From CAVQCX01 sp963711095 (GTDB lineage Bacteria; Pseudomonadota; Gammaproteobacteria; Chromatiales; Chromatiaceae), in assembly GCA_963711095.1 (NCBI GenBank), contig CAVQCX010000007.1, forward strand, positions 62,001 to 126,000: 64,000 nt of DNA. The letters run 5' to 3'. How positions within the stretch are numbered: position 1 is the first letter of the stretch; every line of letters starts with the position of its first letter. The notes under the pieces are model-generated. The model made no database searches. It had not been told where the DNA came from and saw nothing but the letters and a program-made list of their open reading frames with translations. The position numbers were made by a program, and so were the translations under genes. Below are positions 1 to 8,224 of this stretch, piece by piece.

Positions 1-187
1 GCGCCCAGAAGAATCAGTCGCATGGATTTTCCCCTCCGATTTTTCTCGATGAATGGTAAGGATACAGAATGGGCTGCCGCACCCTGCGGCCCCGGCGCAG
101 GGGTCAAGGGCGCGCTGCGTGGGCGCGCATTTTCGTGTCTGGGGCCCGAAAAATCAAACGATCAGGACGCAGGCGCCGATCTTACTG

Positions 188-907
188 CTACCAGCGCTCG
201 CCGAAGGGACGCAGATCCAGCTCGAAGGTCCAGGCCGAGGGTGGCTGGTGGGCGATGAAATAGGCCGATTCGGCGATGTCGTCGGGCCGGGCGAAGAATT
301 CCGGGGGCTTGTCCGGCAGCATGCTGCGCGAGGCGGGCATGTCCACCACCGCGTCGATCACCAGATAGGCCACATGTATACCCTCGGGGCCCAGCTGGCG
401 GGCGATCGACTGGGCCAGGCTGCGCTGAGCGGCCTTGGCCGAGCAAAAGCCGAGGAACCCGGCAGCGCCCTTCCAGGATGCGGTCGCGCCGATGATCAGG
501 ATGCTGCCCGCGCCGCGCCGGCGCAGGTCCGCGACCGCCTCGCGCACCGCCAGCAGGCAGCCATAGGCGTCGACCCGCCAGGCGCCTTCGAAGGCTTCTG
601 GGCTGGTATGCTCGAGATCGGCGAAATCCCGCGTCGAGGCGTTGTAGATCAGCACCGCAATCTGGCCCAGCTCGGCCCGGATGCGCGCGAAGGCGTGGGC
701 AAGGTCCTGCGCCTGGGTGCAGTCGCAGGGGTAGTCGCGGGCCCCGTCGACCTGCTCAGCGAGGGCACGCAGGCGGTCCGGGTCGCGCCCGAGCAGGGCG
801 GCGCGATAGCCGCCCCTGGCGAAGCGTCGCGCGAAGGCAGCGCCGTTGCCGGCCCCGGCGCCGACGATCACGCAGACGGGGGTATCGGCTCCGGGTTGCC
901 TGGGCAT
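188..907 (-). CDS. SDR family NAD(P)-dependent oxidoreductase
   Basis: A 239-residue Rossmann-fold protein. The N-terminus carries the cofactor loop VGAGAGNG (about residues 14-21), followed by the LIYNAS segment that replaces the classical NAG motif. The usual catalytic Tyr-x-x-x-Lys reads FCSAK, so Phe replaces Tyr. To my knowledge a subfamily of small SDRs has Phe here as the norm, so this is not necessarily an inactivating change, but classical alcohol dehydrogenase chemistry is doubtful. The ATG at 907 (MPRQPG) is chosen because the reading frame further upstream is antisense to, and mostly inside, the rhodanese gene. It is the last gene of an apparent NYN-rhodanese-SDR operon, 23 nt after the rhodanese stop. 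The substrate is unknown. Confidence 0.85.
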   Translation of the reverse strand: MPRQPGADTPVCVIVGAGAGNGAAFARRFARGGYRAALLGRDPDRLRALAEQVDGARDYPCDCTQAQDLAHAFARIRAELGQIAVLIYNASTRDFADLEHTSPEAFEGAWRVDAYGCLLAVREAVADLRRRGAGSILIIGATASWKGAAGFLGFCSAKAAQRSLAQSIARQLGPEGIHVAYLVIDAVVDMPASRSMLPDKPPEFFARPDDIAESAYFIAHQPPSAWTFELDLRPFGERW

Positions 908-930
908 ATCGGCTCCGGCGGGCCCAGCGG

Positions 931-1311
931 TCACTCGTCGCTGCCTTCGACCGTCGGCAGGGCCTGACGCCACCAGGCGAGCATGCCGCCCTGCAGCTGC
1001 ACCGCCTGCTGAAACCCCCGGGATCTCAGCAGGCGCACCGCCGGGATGCTGCGGTGCGCGCTCAGGCAGATGGCGACGACCGGACGGTCGGTGGCTAGGC
1101 CCAGGCTCGAGAGTCCGGCTCTGAGCTCGTTGATCGGCAGGTTGATGGCCCCTGCGATGTGCCCCCGGCGCCACTCGGCGCGGCTGCGCACGTCCAGTAC
1201 CTGGGGCGGACGCTCGCCGCTCAGACGCTGCCGCAGCGCATGCGCGGGCACCTCGGGCACCCGCCCGAAGGGCCGCCACCAGAACAGACCCAGTCGCTCG
1301 GGCGTTGCCAC
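931..1311 (-). CDS. Single-domain rhodanese-like protein
   Basis: A 126-residue protein made of one rhodanese domain. Recognisable parts are VLDVRSRAEWRRGHIAGAIN (the CDC25/rhodanese box with the DVR and HI.GA.N motifs) and the active-site loop AICLSAHRS, whose Cys would carry the persulfide. A C-terminal GG.LAWW segment closes the domain. No signal peptide is seen, so it is probably cytoplasmic. It starts 1 nt after the stop of the NYN-domain gene and precedes the SDR gene, so the three are probably co-transcribed. The sulfur acceptor cannot be told from sequence. Confidence 0.9.
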   Translation of the reverse strand: MATPERLGLFWWRPFGRVPEVPAHALRQRLSGERPPQVLDVRSRAEWRRGHIAGAINLPINELRAGLSSLGLATDRPVVAICLSAHRSIPAVRLLRSRGFQQAVQLQGGMLAWWRQALPTVEGSDE

Positions 1312-1312
1312 G

Positions 1313-2131
1313 TCAATCCTCGTGCACGAAGCTCTTGATGATGTAGCCGCCCGACTTGTCGTCCTTCTCCAGCTCCACGAGATTGCGCGTCCGGGCTTCT
1401 TCGAGCAGCTGGCCGAAGGTCTTGAAGCCGTGGTAGGTCTCGTTGAAGCCGGGTTTGCGGCGCTTGAGGGTCTGCTTGATCATCGAGCCCCAGACCTTGT
1501 CCTCTTCTCCGCGCTCCTCAAAGAGATCCTTGATGGTCTCCATGACAAGGTCGAGTGCCTCCTGGCGTTTGTCGTCCTCGGCCTGGGCGGGCGTCTTCTT
1601 GGCGGCGGCTTTCTTGGTGGCCAGCTTCTTGCGCGCCTTGCGGGCCTTCTCGCTCTCGCGCACCAGATCGTCGTAGAAGATGAATTCGTCGCAGTTGGCG
1701 ATCAGCAGGTCAGAGGTGGATTGCTTGACACCGACACCGATCACCAGCTTGTTGTTCTCACGCAGCTTGCTGACCAGGGGTGAGAAGTCCGAGTCGCCGC
1801 TCACCACTACGAAGCCGTCCACGTGCGCCTTGGTGTAGCAGAGGTCGAGGGCATCCACGACCATGCGGATGTCGGCCGAGTTCTTGCCGCTCTGACGGAC
1901 GTGGGGGATCTCGATGAGCTCGAAGGCCGCTTCATGCATGGCGCCCTTGAATTCTTTGTAGCGCTCCCAGTCGCAATAGGCCTTCTTGACGACGATGTTG
2001 CCTTTGAGCAGCAGGCGTTCCAGGACCTTCTTGATGTCGAAGGCGGCGTACTTGGCGTCGCGCACGCCGAGCGCTACGTTCTCGAAGTCGCAGAACACTG
2101 CCATGTTGTGGGTCTTGAGCGCGGTCGTCAT
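1313..2131 (-). CDS. NYN domain (LabA/PIN-like) protein with OST-HTH-like C-terminus
   Basis: A 272-residue protein. The N-terminal half is an NYN domain, a PIN-fold RNase-like fold: it opens with AVFCDFENVALG (first acidic residues of the active site), has DIRMVVDALDL in the middle and VVSGDSDFSPLV, the hallmark second acidic cluster. A Lys/Ala-rich linker (about 165-195) leads to a C-terminal domain with GSMIKQTLKRRKPGFNE and FGQLLEEA, typical of OST-HTH/LOTUS modules that bind RNA. The likely role is RNA binding or processing; substrate unknown. The ATG at 2131 (MTTALK) is preferred; an ATG nine codons later is an alternative. It is the first gene of the three-gene operon. Confidence 0.85.
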   Translation of the reverse strand: MTTALKTHNMAVFCDFENVALGVRDAKYAAFDIKKVLERLLLKGNIVVKKAYCDWERYKEFKGAMHEAAFELIEIPHVRQSGKNSADIRMVVDALDLCYTKAHVDGFVVVSGDSDFSPLVSKLRENNKLVIGVGVKQSTSDLLIANCDEFIFYDDLVRESEKARKARKKLATKKAAAKKTPAQAEDDKRQEALDLVMETIKDLFEERGEEDKVWGSMIKQTLKRRKPGFNETYHGFKTFGQLLEEARTRNLVELEKDDKSGGYIIKSFVHED

Positions 2132-2699
2132 CGTCGTCTCGGTTCTGCGGCTGGTCCATGCCGGCGCGACATGATCCATGTCCAGGCGTGGTGCGTGCGC
2201 CGGCCCTGCTTGCATTCTGGCAGAAAATCCCCCGTGGCGCGCCAACGCGCTTCGCCAGCCGCCCCAACCGCGCCTGATCTGCCCGGGCCTGCGGGGCCAT
2301 CCTGCGCTCGGCCCGGATGCTTGGCGTACCGTCGAGCAGGCCCGCGCGCTCAACCCCGGGGTCGCCAATATGTGCGCGCGTCCTGTCCTGAAAGCCTGGC
2401 GGGATCTGTTACCCTTGAATATGGAATCAGCAGTCGAGCGTTTTGGGCGGCAGCGGAGCCATGCCGGCACCTGAGACGACAGGCCAATCCCGGTCTCGCC
2501 TCCCAGGGGGTCGCAACGCGCCGCATGGCACGCCTGGTTGGCGTCTGACGGTGTTGCGATCTTGCGCGACGGGTCGCAGATTACTCGCCGTTGCGCTTTG
2601 CCCGTCGCAAAGCATTAGGTACCCTGCCGCATGCTCGTGTGCGGCTTTCAGGTTCAACGTCATCTCCATTGAATCTCTGGCGAGAGGCCGTTTCAGTCT
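2132..2699. other. Intergenic region between divergent genes
   Basis: No gene with family resemblance is seen between the NYN gene (minus) and the small protein gene at 2700 (plus). There is a short perfect hairpin, GCTTTG/CAAAGC, at 2595-2613 about 90 nt before the plus-strand gene. Several frames are open here but their peptides are low-complexity Arg/Pro/Gly/Ala translations typical of non-coding GC-rich DNA. Promoters for both flanking genes must lie here, but no convincing sigma-70 pair is evident. Confidence 0.4.
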
Positions 2700-3114
2700 A
2701 TGCTCAGCGAAGATGATCTCAAGGAAATGCGGATGGAGCCCGGCGCGCTCTATCGGGAGGAGGTGTTTACGGATCGGCGCGTCGGGGCGATCCGCCGCCT
2801 GACACCGGTGAAGGCGGACGGCTCTGCCGATCCCGCCCGAGCGGTCTTGTATCTGGGCCAGGCACAGCTCTATACCCCCGCAGGAGCCCTGCCTCTGTCC
2901 TTCGAGATCGAGGCCGACTCGCTTGAAGAGGCGGTGCGCAAGTTCGCCGGGGCGGCGCAGGAATCGGTCGAGCAGACCCTGCGGGAGGCTCGAGGAGCTG
3001 CGCCGCGAAGCGGCCTCCTCGATCGTTATTCCCCAAGGCGGGATCGACGGATTGGGTGGTGCGGGGCCCGCCGGTACGGGCGGGCCCGGGGGTGGCAAGA
3101 TCCGGCTGCGCTGA
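2700..3114 (+). CDS. Small conserved-looking protein, frameshifted
   Basis: The first 96 codons read MLSEDDLKEMRMEPGALYRE through a charged, well-behaved sequence ending in AAQESVEQTLRE. The frame then degenerates, while the +1 frame continues the helix as LEELRREAASSIVIPQGG and ends in a polished GGKIRLR tail with stop at 3112-3114. Removing one G at about 2988 joins the two into a protein of about 137 residues. I do not recognise a family. It has no signal peptide or membrane segment, so it is probably cytoplasmic. Either a 1-nt sequencing indel or a true frameshift explains the break. Confidence 0.6.
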
Positions 3115-3182
3115 TCTGGGGCATCCTGTCCTGTCCCGCCCCCCCGGGGACTGGTCGGCCGGCTGGTCCGCGCCGGGCGCGC

Positions 3183-3956
3183 TCAAAACCCCTGGAGCCT
3201 GCGCTCGTTGACGTAAAGGGGCTCGTAGGCGAAGACGCCGCTTAGGTGGTGAATGAAGGCGTGTCCTCCTCGCTCGGTCCAGACCGCCGAGATCCTGTCT
3301 TGGACCTCGCGGTAGCGCTGCAGGGTCTGCTGCAGGTCGGCGGGGTCGGCGGCGCCGGTCTCCCGGGCATACTCGTCGATCAGGCGCAGCCAGGTCTCGC
3401 TCACCCCCATGATGAAGTACGGCCAGGCGCGCTGGATCTCGGGCGGCCAGCTGGAGTCGCTGGTCGCATCGATGCGCCCGGCAGTGGCCGGGGGCGGGCC
3501 GCTGCAGGCGATCTTGTCGAGCAACCGGGCCTGGAGCAGCCGCTGCACCAGCGGATCGGATCTCAGCTCGGTGCAGAGTTGGGCATTCACTCCCGGGGGG
3601 GAGTAGGAGAGAAAGCTCAGGGAGTGCCCCGCAGGGTCGCGGTTTGCCCGCCGGTGGAATCGCCAGAGCACGATCTCGCTGCGGTGCCGGGCGAGGGCGG
3701 GCCCCACCACCCGATGGGCGACGAGTGTGCCTACATACCAGTGTGGGTCATCCCCTTCGGGCCAGTGGATGAAGAAGCGCACGCGCTGCCAGCTGTCTGC
3801 GTCAGTGCTTCGGGGCGGCTCGATCGGGGCCGCGCCGGGGACCGGCGCGAGGCTCGAGCAGGCACCGAGCAGGGCCGCGCCAACCATCACCAGGGCGCAG
3901 CCAGATCCGCGGACAGCCGCCAGGCGCGACGCTCTCGAGACAAGGGTGCCAACCAT
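3183..3956 (-). CDS. Predicted lipoprotein of unknown function
   Basis: A 257-residue protein with a signal peptide ending in the lipobox LLGAC (Cys33), so it should be lipid-anchored. The mature part has the features of a folded alpha-helical domain rich in Trp and Arg (for example SDSSWPPEIQRAWPYFIMG), with no recognised catalytic motif. The mature N-terminus is Pro/Ala-rich, a typical linker after the lipid anchor. The gene stands alone, 71 nt downstream of the methyltransferase gene on the same strand, and converges with the small gene ending at 3114. Confidence 0.7.
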   Translation of the reverse strand: MVGTLVSRASRLAAVRGSGCALVMVGAALLGACSSLAPVPGAAPIEPPRSTDADSWQRVRFFIHWPEGDDPHWYVGTLVAHRVVGPALARHRSEIVLWRFHRRANRDPAGHSLSFLSYSPPGVNAQLCTELRSDPLVQRLLQARLLDKIACSGPPPATAGRIDATSDSSWPPEIQRAWPYFIMGVSETWLRLIDEYARETGAADPADLQQTLQRYREVQDRISAVWTERGGHAFIHHLSGVFAYEPLYVNERRLQGF

Positions 3957-4026
3957 GCGGCGATGAAACCCCGAAAAAGGTGGCGGTGCAAGGGATTGCG
4001 GCGTCGCGCAGGGCGGGCGCTGGCCT

Positions 4027-5217
4027 TCAGCGGCGTGCGGAGATCAGGATGTTGCGGGGCGTGACCGACCGCGGGCAGAAGGTGGTGAGCGCGACCGAGT
4101 AGCCGCGGGCCTGGAGATACCGGCCCAGGTCCGAGACCAGCCAGATCTCCAGGGGTCTGCGGAAGAGTAGGCGCACCAGGCTCAGCCGCATGGTCTCACG
4201 TTGGCGCGCCCAGCCGATACGCTCCCATCGCGTCCAGTCCCTCACCGGGGGCAGCTCGAGGTCGTCGCGCTCAGCCAGCGCGCGGCAGAAGCCTTCGAAT
4301 CCGAGCGCGAGCCAGGGCTTTCGGACGGGTCTGATGGGGAGGTACCGGTCCTCGCCCGTCACCTCTCGGCGCAGCCCGTCGTAGCCGAGCTTCCATGCCA
4401 TCTCGCGGTCACGCAGGCGCAGCTCCCGGGGTCGCGCGGTGGCTGTCTCGGTAACGGCCAGGCGCAGGTCATCGCGCCGGGGCGAGAGGCGCGCGCCGGG
4501 CGCCAGGGGCTGGTAGTGCGACGGACTGCCGATGTAATAACAGCAGGGCGCGAGATCGATGGCCGGAGCCTCGACCCCGGCCGCACCCCGCAGCAGGGCG
4601 CGGTGCAGCTCACCGCAGGCGTGCAGGGCGACTGCATGGCGCCCGGCAAGCCGTGGCACGCACCCGGCCGAGGTCACGTCCATCACCTCGAATTGCTGAC
4701 GCGCGCCGAGCCTGCCGGCGAGCGCCTCACCGCTGGCGCACAGGGCCGGGTCGATCTCCAGGGTGAGCACCTCGGTTTGCCCGCGCAGCGCTAGCAGGCG
4801 GCCCAGATGCCCTTTGCCTCCGCACCACTCCAGCAGTGGAGCCTGCGCCGCTCCTGCGGCTGCGGCAAATGCCTGGATCTGCGCCAGCTTGCGCCCGGGC
4901 ACGCCCCAGCCGGGGTTGTGCCCGGCGCTCGGGGGTGGGCTCGATCGGGCAGGCGGCAGCTGGCTGAGCCGCGGAAGATCGGCCAACGCCGGGATCTCCG
5001 TCGCCATCCGCTCGCCAATCTCGGCGGGCTGGCTGGAGAGGGCCTGGACTCTGGCCTCGGGCAGGGCCAGCAGAAAACGGGTGATTCGGGGCAGCTCGTC
5101 GCACCAAGCGGGGCGCGGCTCCCGGAACGGGGGCGGACGCCAAAGCCACGCGTGGTCCGCGAGCAACGTGTCCAAGCGGGCGAAGCGTTCCGCTTCAAGG
5201 GCAAAGGGCGCTATCAT
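4027..5217 (-). CDS. SAM-dependent methyltransferase, METTL25/RRNAD1-like
   Basis: A 396-residue protein. The central Rossmann methyltransferase domain has motif I EWCGGKGHLGRLLA (about 130-143), the acidic residue LTLEID at the end of strand 2, and HACGELH followed by APCCYYIG. The CGGKGHLG, HACGELH and APCCYY set is the signature of the methyltransferase_32 (METTL25/RRNAD1) group. The C-terminal 150 residues are Arg-rich and may bind nucleic acid or protein. The substrate in bacteria is not known. It is transcribed divergently from the OmpA-like lipoprotein gene. Confidence 0.8.
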   Translation of the reverse strand: MIAPFALEAERFARLDTLLADHAWLWRPPPFREPRPAWCDELPRITRFLLALPEARVQALSSQPAEIGERMATEIPALADLPRLSQLPPARSSPPPSAGHNPGWGVPGRKLAQIQAFAAAAGAAQAPLLEWCGGKGHLGRLLALRGQTEVLTLEIDPALCASGEALAGRLGARQQFEVMDVTSAGCVPRLAGRHAVALHACGELHRALLRGAAGVEAPAIDLAPCCYYIGSPSHYQPLAPGARLSPRRDDLRLAVTETATARPRELRLRDREMAWKLGYDGLRREVTGEDRYLPIRPVRKPWLALGFEGFCRALAERDDLELPPVRDWTRWERIGWARQRETMRLSLVRLLFRRPLEIWLVSDLGRYLQARGYSVALTTFCPRSVTPRNILISARR

Positions 5218-5424
5218 CAGCTCGGTGGTCCGTACACGCCAGCCGTCGACCGGTCATCGACGGACTGTTGGAAGCATGCTAATGTGTTGCACGATGGTCA
5301 CGGAAGTGTCGCCGTCTCGGCGGATACTCCTCGGGCGACGGACCGCGGGCCTGGTGTGAATACCGAGCCCGCAGCCGATGCCCGACACGATCGTAAGCTA
5401 GGGGAATGCCCGTGGAGCCTGTCG

Positions 5425-5455
5425 ATAGGGTGAAGTCCACAAGGACTTCGCCTAT
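5425..5455. promoter_or_regulatory. Strong imperfect hairpin upstream of OmpA-like gene
   Basis: The arms GAAGTCC (5432-5438) and GGACTTC (5443-5449) pair around a 4-nt loop and are extended by ATAGG and CCTAT outside a small internal loop, giving about 12 bp. It lies in the 355-bp divergent region 5218-5572, about 120 nt before the OmpA-like start. There is no T-tract, so it may be a 5'-UTR structure or a protein site rather than a terminator. Nothing else is recognised in this region. Confidence 0.5.
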
Positions 5456-5572
5456 TCTGATTCCCGGGACATGGTCTACGTTCGATGAGGTTGAAAGCGC
5501 AGTCTGGGCGATCCCTCGGACAGGACGCTGAAGCTATTAGGTCTCTTGCATAAGCTCGGGAGAAACAGGGCG

Positions 5573-6451
5573 ATGAAAAAAATAGTCAGCATGATGGTGG
5601 TCGGCGCCTGTGGGGCGCTTCTCGGTGGTTGCGCCAGCTACGTCTTGAACGGCGAGTTTGACGGTGTGAAGAAGATGGAGCCCACGGGCTCTGCCTTCAG
5701 CCAGGAGCTGTACAGAGAATACCTGTACCTGGCCGAGCTGGAGGACGACGAGAACGATTACCCCGAGGTCCCGTACTACTTCAACAAAGCGAAGAGGGCC
5801 GCTGGGGGCGAGGAAGTCCCGCCCATCGAGGTCGCCGATCGCAAGCTGCCCGAAGACGGCGTGGCCACCGCCACCCTGATGCGCCAGCAGCTCGACGCCA
5901 AGATCCCCATGGCGGCCGACTACCCGCGCCTGGTCGCCAGGCTGCAGGCGCAGTACGAGTGCTACATGGAAGAGAAGTCGGAGAACAACGAGCCCAAGGC
6001 AATCCATGATTGCCAAGAGGAGTTCGAGGAGCTGCTCGCGCAGTTCCCGGGCCCGCCCCCGATGGTGCGCCACATCGAGCTGTCCGCCGATGCCCTGTTC
6101 GCCTTCGACAAGGCAACTCTGATGCGGCGGGGCGTGGAGAAGCTCGACAAGCTGGTGGATGACTTGGGCGAGGTGTCCTACGACACCATCGTGGTAGTGG
6201 GTCACACCGACCCGCTCGGCTCGGATACGTATAACCAGCGCCTTTCCGAGCGCCGTGCCGCCACCGTGGCCAACTATCTGAGCCGCCACGGTGTCCACGC
6301 GAACACGATCCGCTCCGAGGGTCGCGGCGAGACCGAGCTCAAGGTGACGCCGGCCGATTGTAGCGGCGCCAGGGGACGGACCGCGCTGATCGCGTGCTAC
6401 CAACCGAACCGTCGCGTCGAAGTGACGGTCACAGGTGTGGCGCAGCCGTGA
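5573..6451 (+). CDS. OmpA-family outer membrane lipoprotein
   Basis: A 292-residue protein. The signal peptide MKKIVSMMVVGACGALLGGC ends in a lipobox (Cys20), predicting a lipoprotein. A charged, Glu/Asp-rich N-terminal region of about 160 residues is followed by a C-terminal OmpA/peptidoglycan-binding domain with LFAFDKATL, VVVGHTDPLGSDTYNQRLSERRA, IRSEGRGE and NRRVEVTV. This domain anchors the outer membrane to peptidoglycan. The ATG at 5573 is chosen over one nine codons upstream because the signal peptide begins there and an AGGG purine stretch sits just before it. It appears monocistronic, with a hairpin after the stop. Confidence 0.88.
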   Translation: MKKIVSMMVVGACGALLGGCASYVLNGEFDGVKKMEPTGSAFSQELYREYLYLAELEDDENDYPEVPYYFNKAKRAAGGEEVPPIEVADRKLPEDGVATATLMRQQLDAKIPMAADYPRLVARLQAQYECYMEEKSENNEPKAIHDCQEEFEELLAQFPGPPPMVRHIELSADALFAFDKATLMRRGVEKLDKLVDDLGEVSYDTIVVVGHTDPLGSDTYNQRLSERRAATVANYLSRHGVHANTIRSEGRGETELKVTPADCSGARGRTALIACYQPNRRVEVTVTGVAQP

Positions 6452-6457
6452 GCACGG

Positions 6458-6498
6458 CGGGTTGGGCGGCGCTCCGGTCGTCGGTGTCGCCCAACCCG
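6458..6498 (+). terminator. Inverted repeat after OmpA-like gene
   Basis: The 11-nt arms CGGGTTGGGCG (6458-6468) and CGCCCAACCCG (6488-6498) are perfect complements around a 19-nt loop, starting 6 nt after the stop codon. There is no T-run, so it is either a weak intrinsic terminator or an mRNA-stabilising stem. Confidence 0.55.
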
Positions 6499-6722
6499 CG
6501 ACGGCTTCCGTAGAATAGCGGGTGACGTACCACAGTTTCTCTTGACCACTTCTGGCCGAGCTGAGACAACGAGTGGTGGAAAAAGGGGGGGGCAGGCCCG
6601 CGCCGTTCGCGGCGCGGGCTTCGTCCTGCTTATCGGATCGGCGCCGATCGCGCGCGGTCGCTGACCTTCGAGCGCGAGCGGCTCCGTGCACTTTGACGTT
6701 GTTCTGCCCGCAAGTGTTTCCA

Positions 6723-7028
6723 CCTGGAAACGGCAGTTGACCGCTTTCGAGTAGCGATAAGTTATTGGTTGGACTGTGGTTATGGACAAACCTGAGACTC
6801 ACCCATCCAGGTGATGGCCGCTACGAGCACCAGGGCACGCTCCGCGCGAAGCCTGGCTGCGTTATAACTCGCTGGGAAAGAACGCCGGGAGCGTTTTTTC
6901 GCGTCAGCCTCCAGGACGGAGGAGGCGAATCGCAGGAGGCGATGAGCAATAGCATCACTATTCCGCCTCGTCATGCCTTGCCAGACACCACGCGCCACGC
7001 ACCCTGGCGGCCGTCTACTGCTTTCCGG
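6723..7028 (-). mobile_element. MITE-like repeat, copy 1 (degenerate, inverted orientation)
   Basis: This is related to the two 237-bp copies at 18654 and 30592 but in opposite orientation. Shared blocks include the end CCTGGAAACGGCAGTTGACC, the segment GGCTGCGTTATAACTCG, and CCGCCTCGTCATGCCTTGCC near the other end. It is about 305 bp because roughly 80 extra bases lie next to the central hairpin. The ends have drifted and no target-site duplication can be seen, consistent with an older copy. The 6452-7077 region holds no gene that I can support. Confidence 0.7.
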
Positions 7029-7077
7029 CCTCGAATTCCGCTACGGCCCACCCGGGCTAGCCACTAGCCACTAGCGC

Positions 7078-7770
7078 CTATTCCAGCTCAATACTCGCCG
7101 AGGCCATCGCCGAGCGCGTCTCCAGGCTGGCTCCTTGTACCTGCCGATACCTCCGTACCTGGAGGAATATTGTCTTTTTCCCGGCGCCGGCGCTTAGCTC
7201 GAACGCGGGTCGTCGGCTCGGAGGCTGCCACTGGGCACCAGCGAAGCTGGCGGACTCGCTGGCCCGATAGCTATTCGCTCCCTCGGGTGCCCGGAAGTCG
7301 AGCCGGACCTGGCGCCGGTTGGTGGTTCGGGCGCCGTCGTTGATGCGAAATCCCGAGATCCGCATCGCCGACACAGAGGGCTCGGGCGGTGGCGCCGGCA
7401 CGTTACAGGACCAGCTCGATCCTTGACCCCTGGCCAACAGCAGGGTGACCACCCGGTGATCCTGGCTGATGGCGATGGTCCGATGCTCGGGGCGGTGATT
7501 GGGCTCGGCCACCACCAGCGTGAGCGCCGCCGCCGGCAGGTTCTTGAAGCTGACCCTGCCGTTGGCAGGGGTGCGGTGACCCCCCAGCTGCATGGGCTCT
7601 GCCGGCGTGCCCAGACAGACCGAGGCGCCGCCGATGGGATGCCCAGTGGTCTTCTCCAGCACCTGCACTTCCAGGCTGGCCCCGAGGCCGGGCAGGGGCG
7701 TGCAGCACAGGGCGGTCACCAGAACTGCCGGGCCGGGCCATACTTCCAATAGACGAGGCTTTTTTACCAC
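7078..7770 (-). CDS. Secreted protein with carboxypeptidase regulatory-like domain
   Basis: A 230-residue protein with an N-terminal signal segment (about 1-30, ending LPGLGA). Residues 32-115 read LEVQVLEKTTGHPIGGASVCLG and NGRVSFKNLPAAALTLVV, the pattern of a carboxypeptidase regulatory-like/CNA-B beta-sandwich. The second half (130-230) looks like another beta-sandwich with no motif that I know. The start is GTG at 7770, supported by a GGAGGAG Shine-Dalgarno 6 nt upstream. It is probably periplasmic or surface-located. No neighbour suggests a function. Confidence 0.65.
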   Translation of the reverse strand: MVKKPRLLEVWPGPAVLVTALCCTPLPGLGASLEVQVLEKTTGHPIGGASVCLGTPAEPMQLGGHRTPANGRVSFKNLPAAALTLVVAEPNHRPEHRTIAISQDHRVVTLLLARGQGSSWSCNVPAPPPEPSVSAMRISGFRINDGARTTNRRQVRLDFRAPEGANSYRASESASFAGAQWQPPSRRPAFELSAGAGKKTIFLQVRRYRQVQGASLETRSAMASASIELE

Positions 7771-8001
7771 TCGAGCTCCTCCATTCGCTGCTCATGCCAG
7801 CAATGAGTGCATATTAGCCGCTCGCTGATCTCCTGTACGGGAACAGGTCACGCCGGATGTGCCCGGGGGGTGCTCCGACCGCCCCCGGGCGCCTCCGGGT
7901 CAGGTCGGGGCGCCCGGTGTCTGAGCCGCTGTATGCCTCGGGGTCGGGCCAGTAGCATAGCGTCTGGCATTTCCAGGGAGCGCCAAGAGGGGGGGCTCTC
8001 G

Positions 8002-8178
8002 ATGCCAAGATCCGTCCTGCGGGCCGTGCTGCTGCTGCCGGTGCTGTTCGGCGCCCGCTTTGCACTCGCCGATCAACCGGTAGTCAACATCTACAACTGG
8101 AACGATTACTTCGCCGAGGACACCCTGCAGAGAGCCGTCCACATCGCAGCCTACTCCGGTAAATGGGAGATCCGATAG
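8002..8178 (+). pseudogene. Truncated polyamine-binding protein gene (PotF/PotD-like N-terminus)
   Basis: Fifty-eight codons: a signal peptide (MPRSVLRAVLLLPVLFGARF) followed by VVNIYNWNDYFAEDTLQ, which matches the start of mature PotF/PotD-type periplasmic polyamine-binding proteins. Homology stops abruptly after EDTLQ; the remaining 13 codons are unrelated and a stop follows. Full-length family members are about 360 residues, so this is a 5' remnant. It points toward the intact amino acid ABC operon on the other strand, and a deletion or rearrangement junction must lie near 8135-8140. Confidence 0.75.
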
Positions 8179-8224
8179 AGGAGAATGGATTGGAACGTGA
8201 CCAATTCATCGGCTTTATGAGCGG

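Noticed and set aside
5537..6802. 421-codon minus-strand frame over the OmpA-like gene
   Set aside because: It is antisense to a clear OmpA lipoprotein; its translation is a His/Leu/Gly-rich shadow without motifs.
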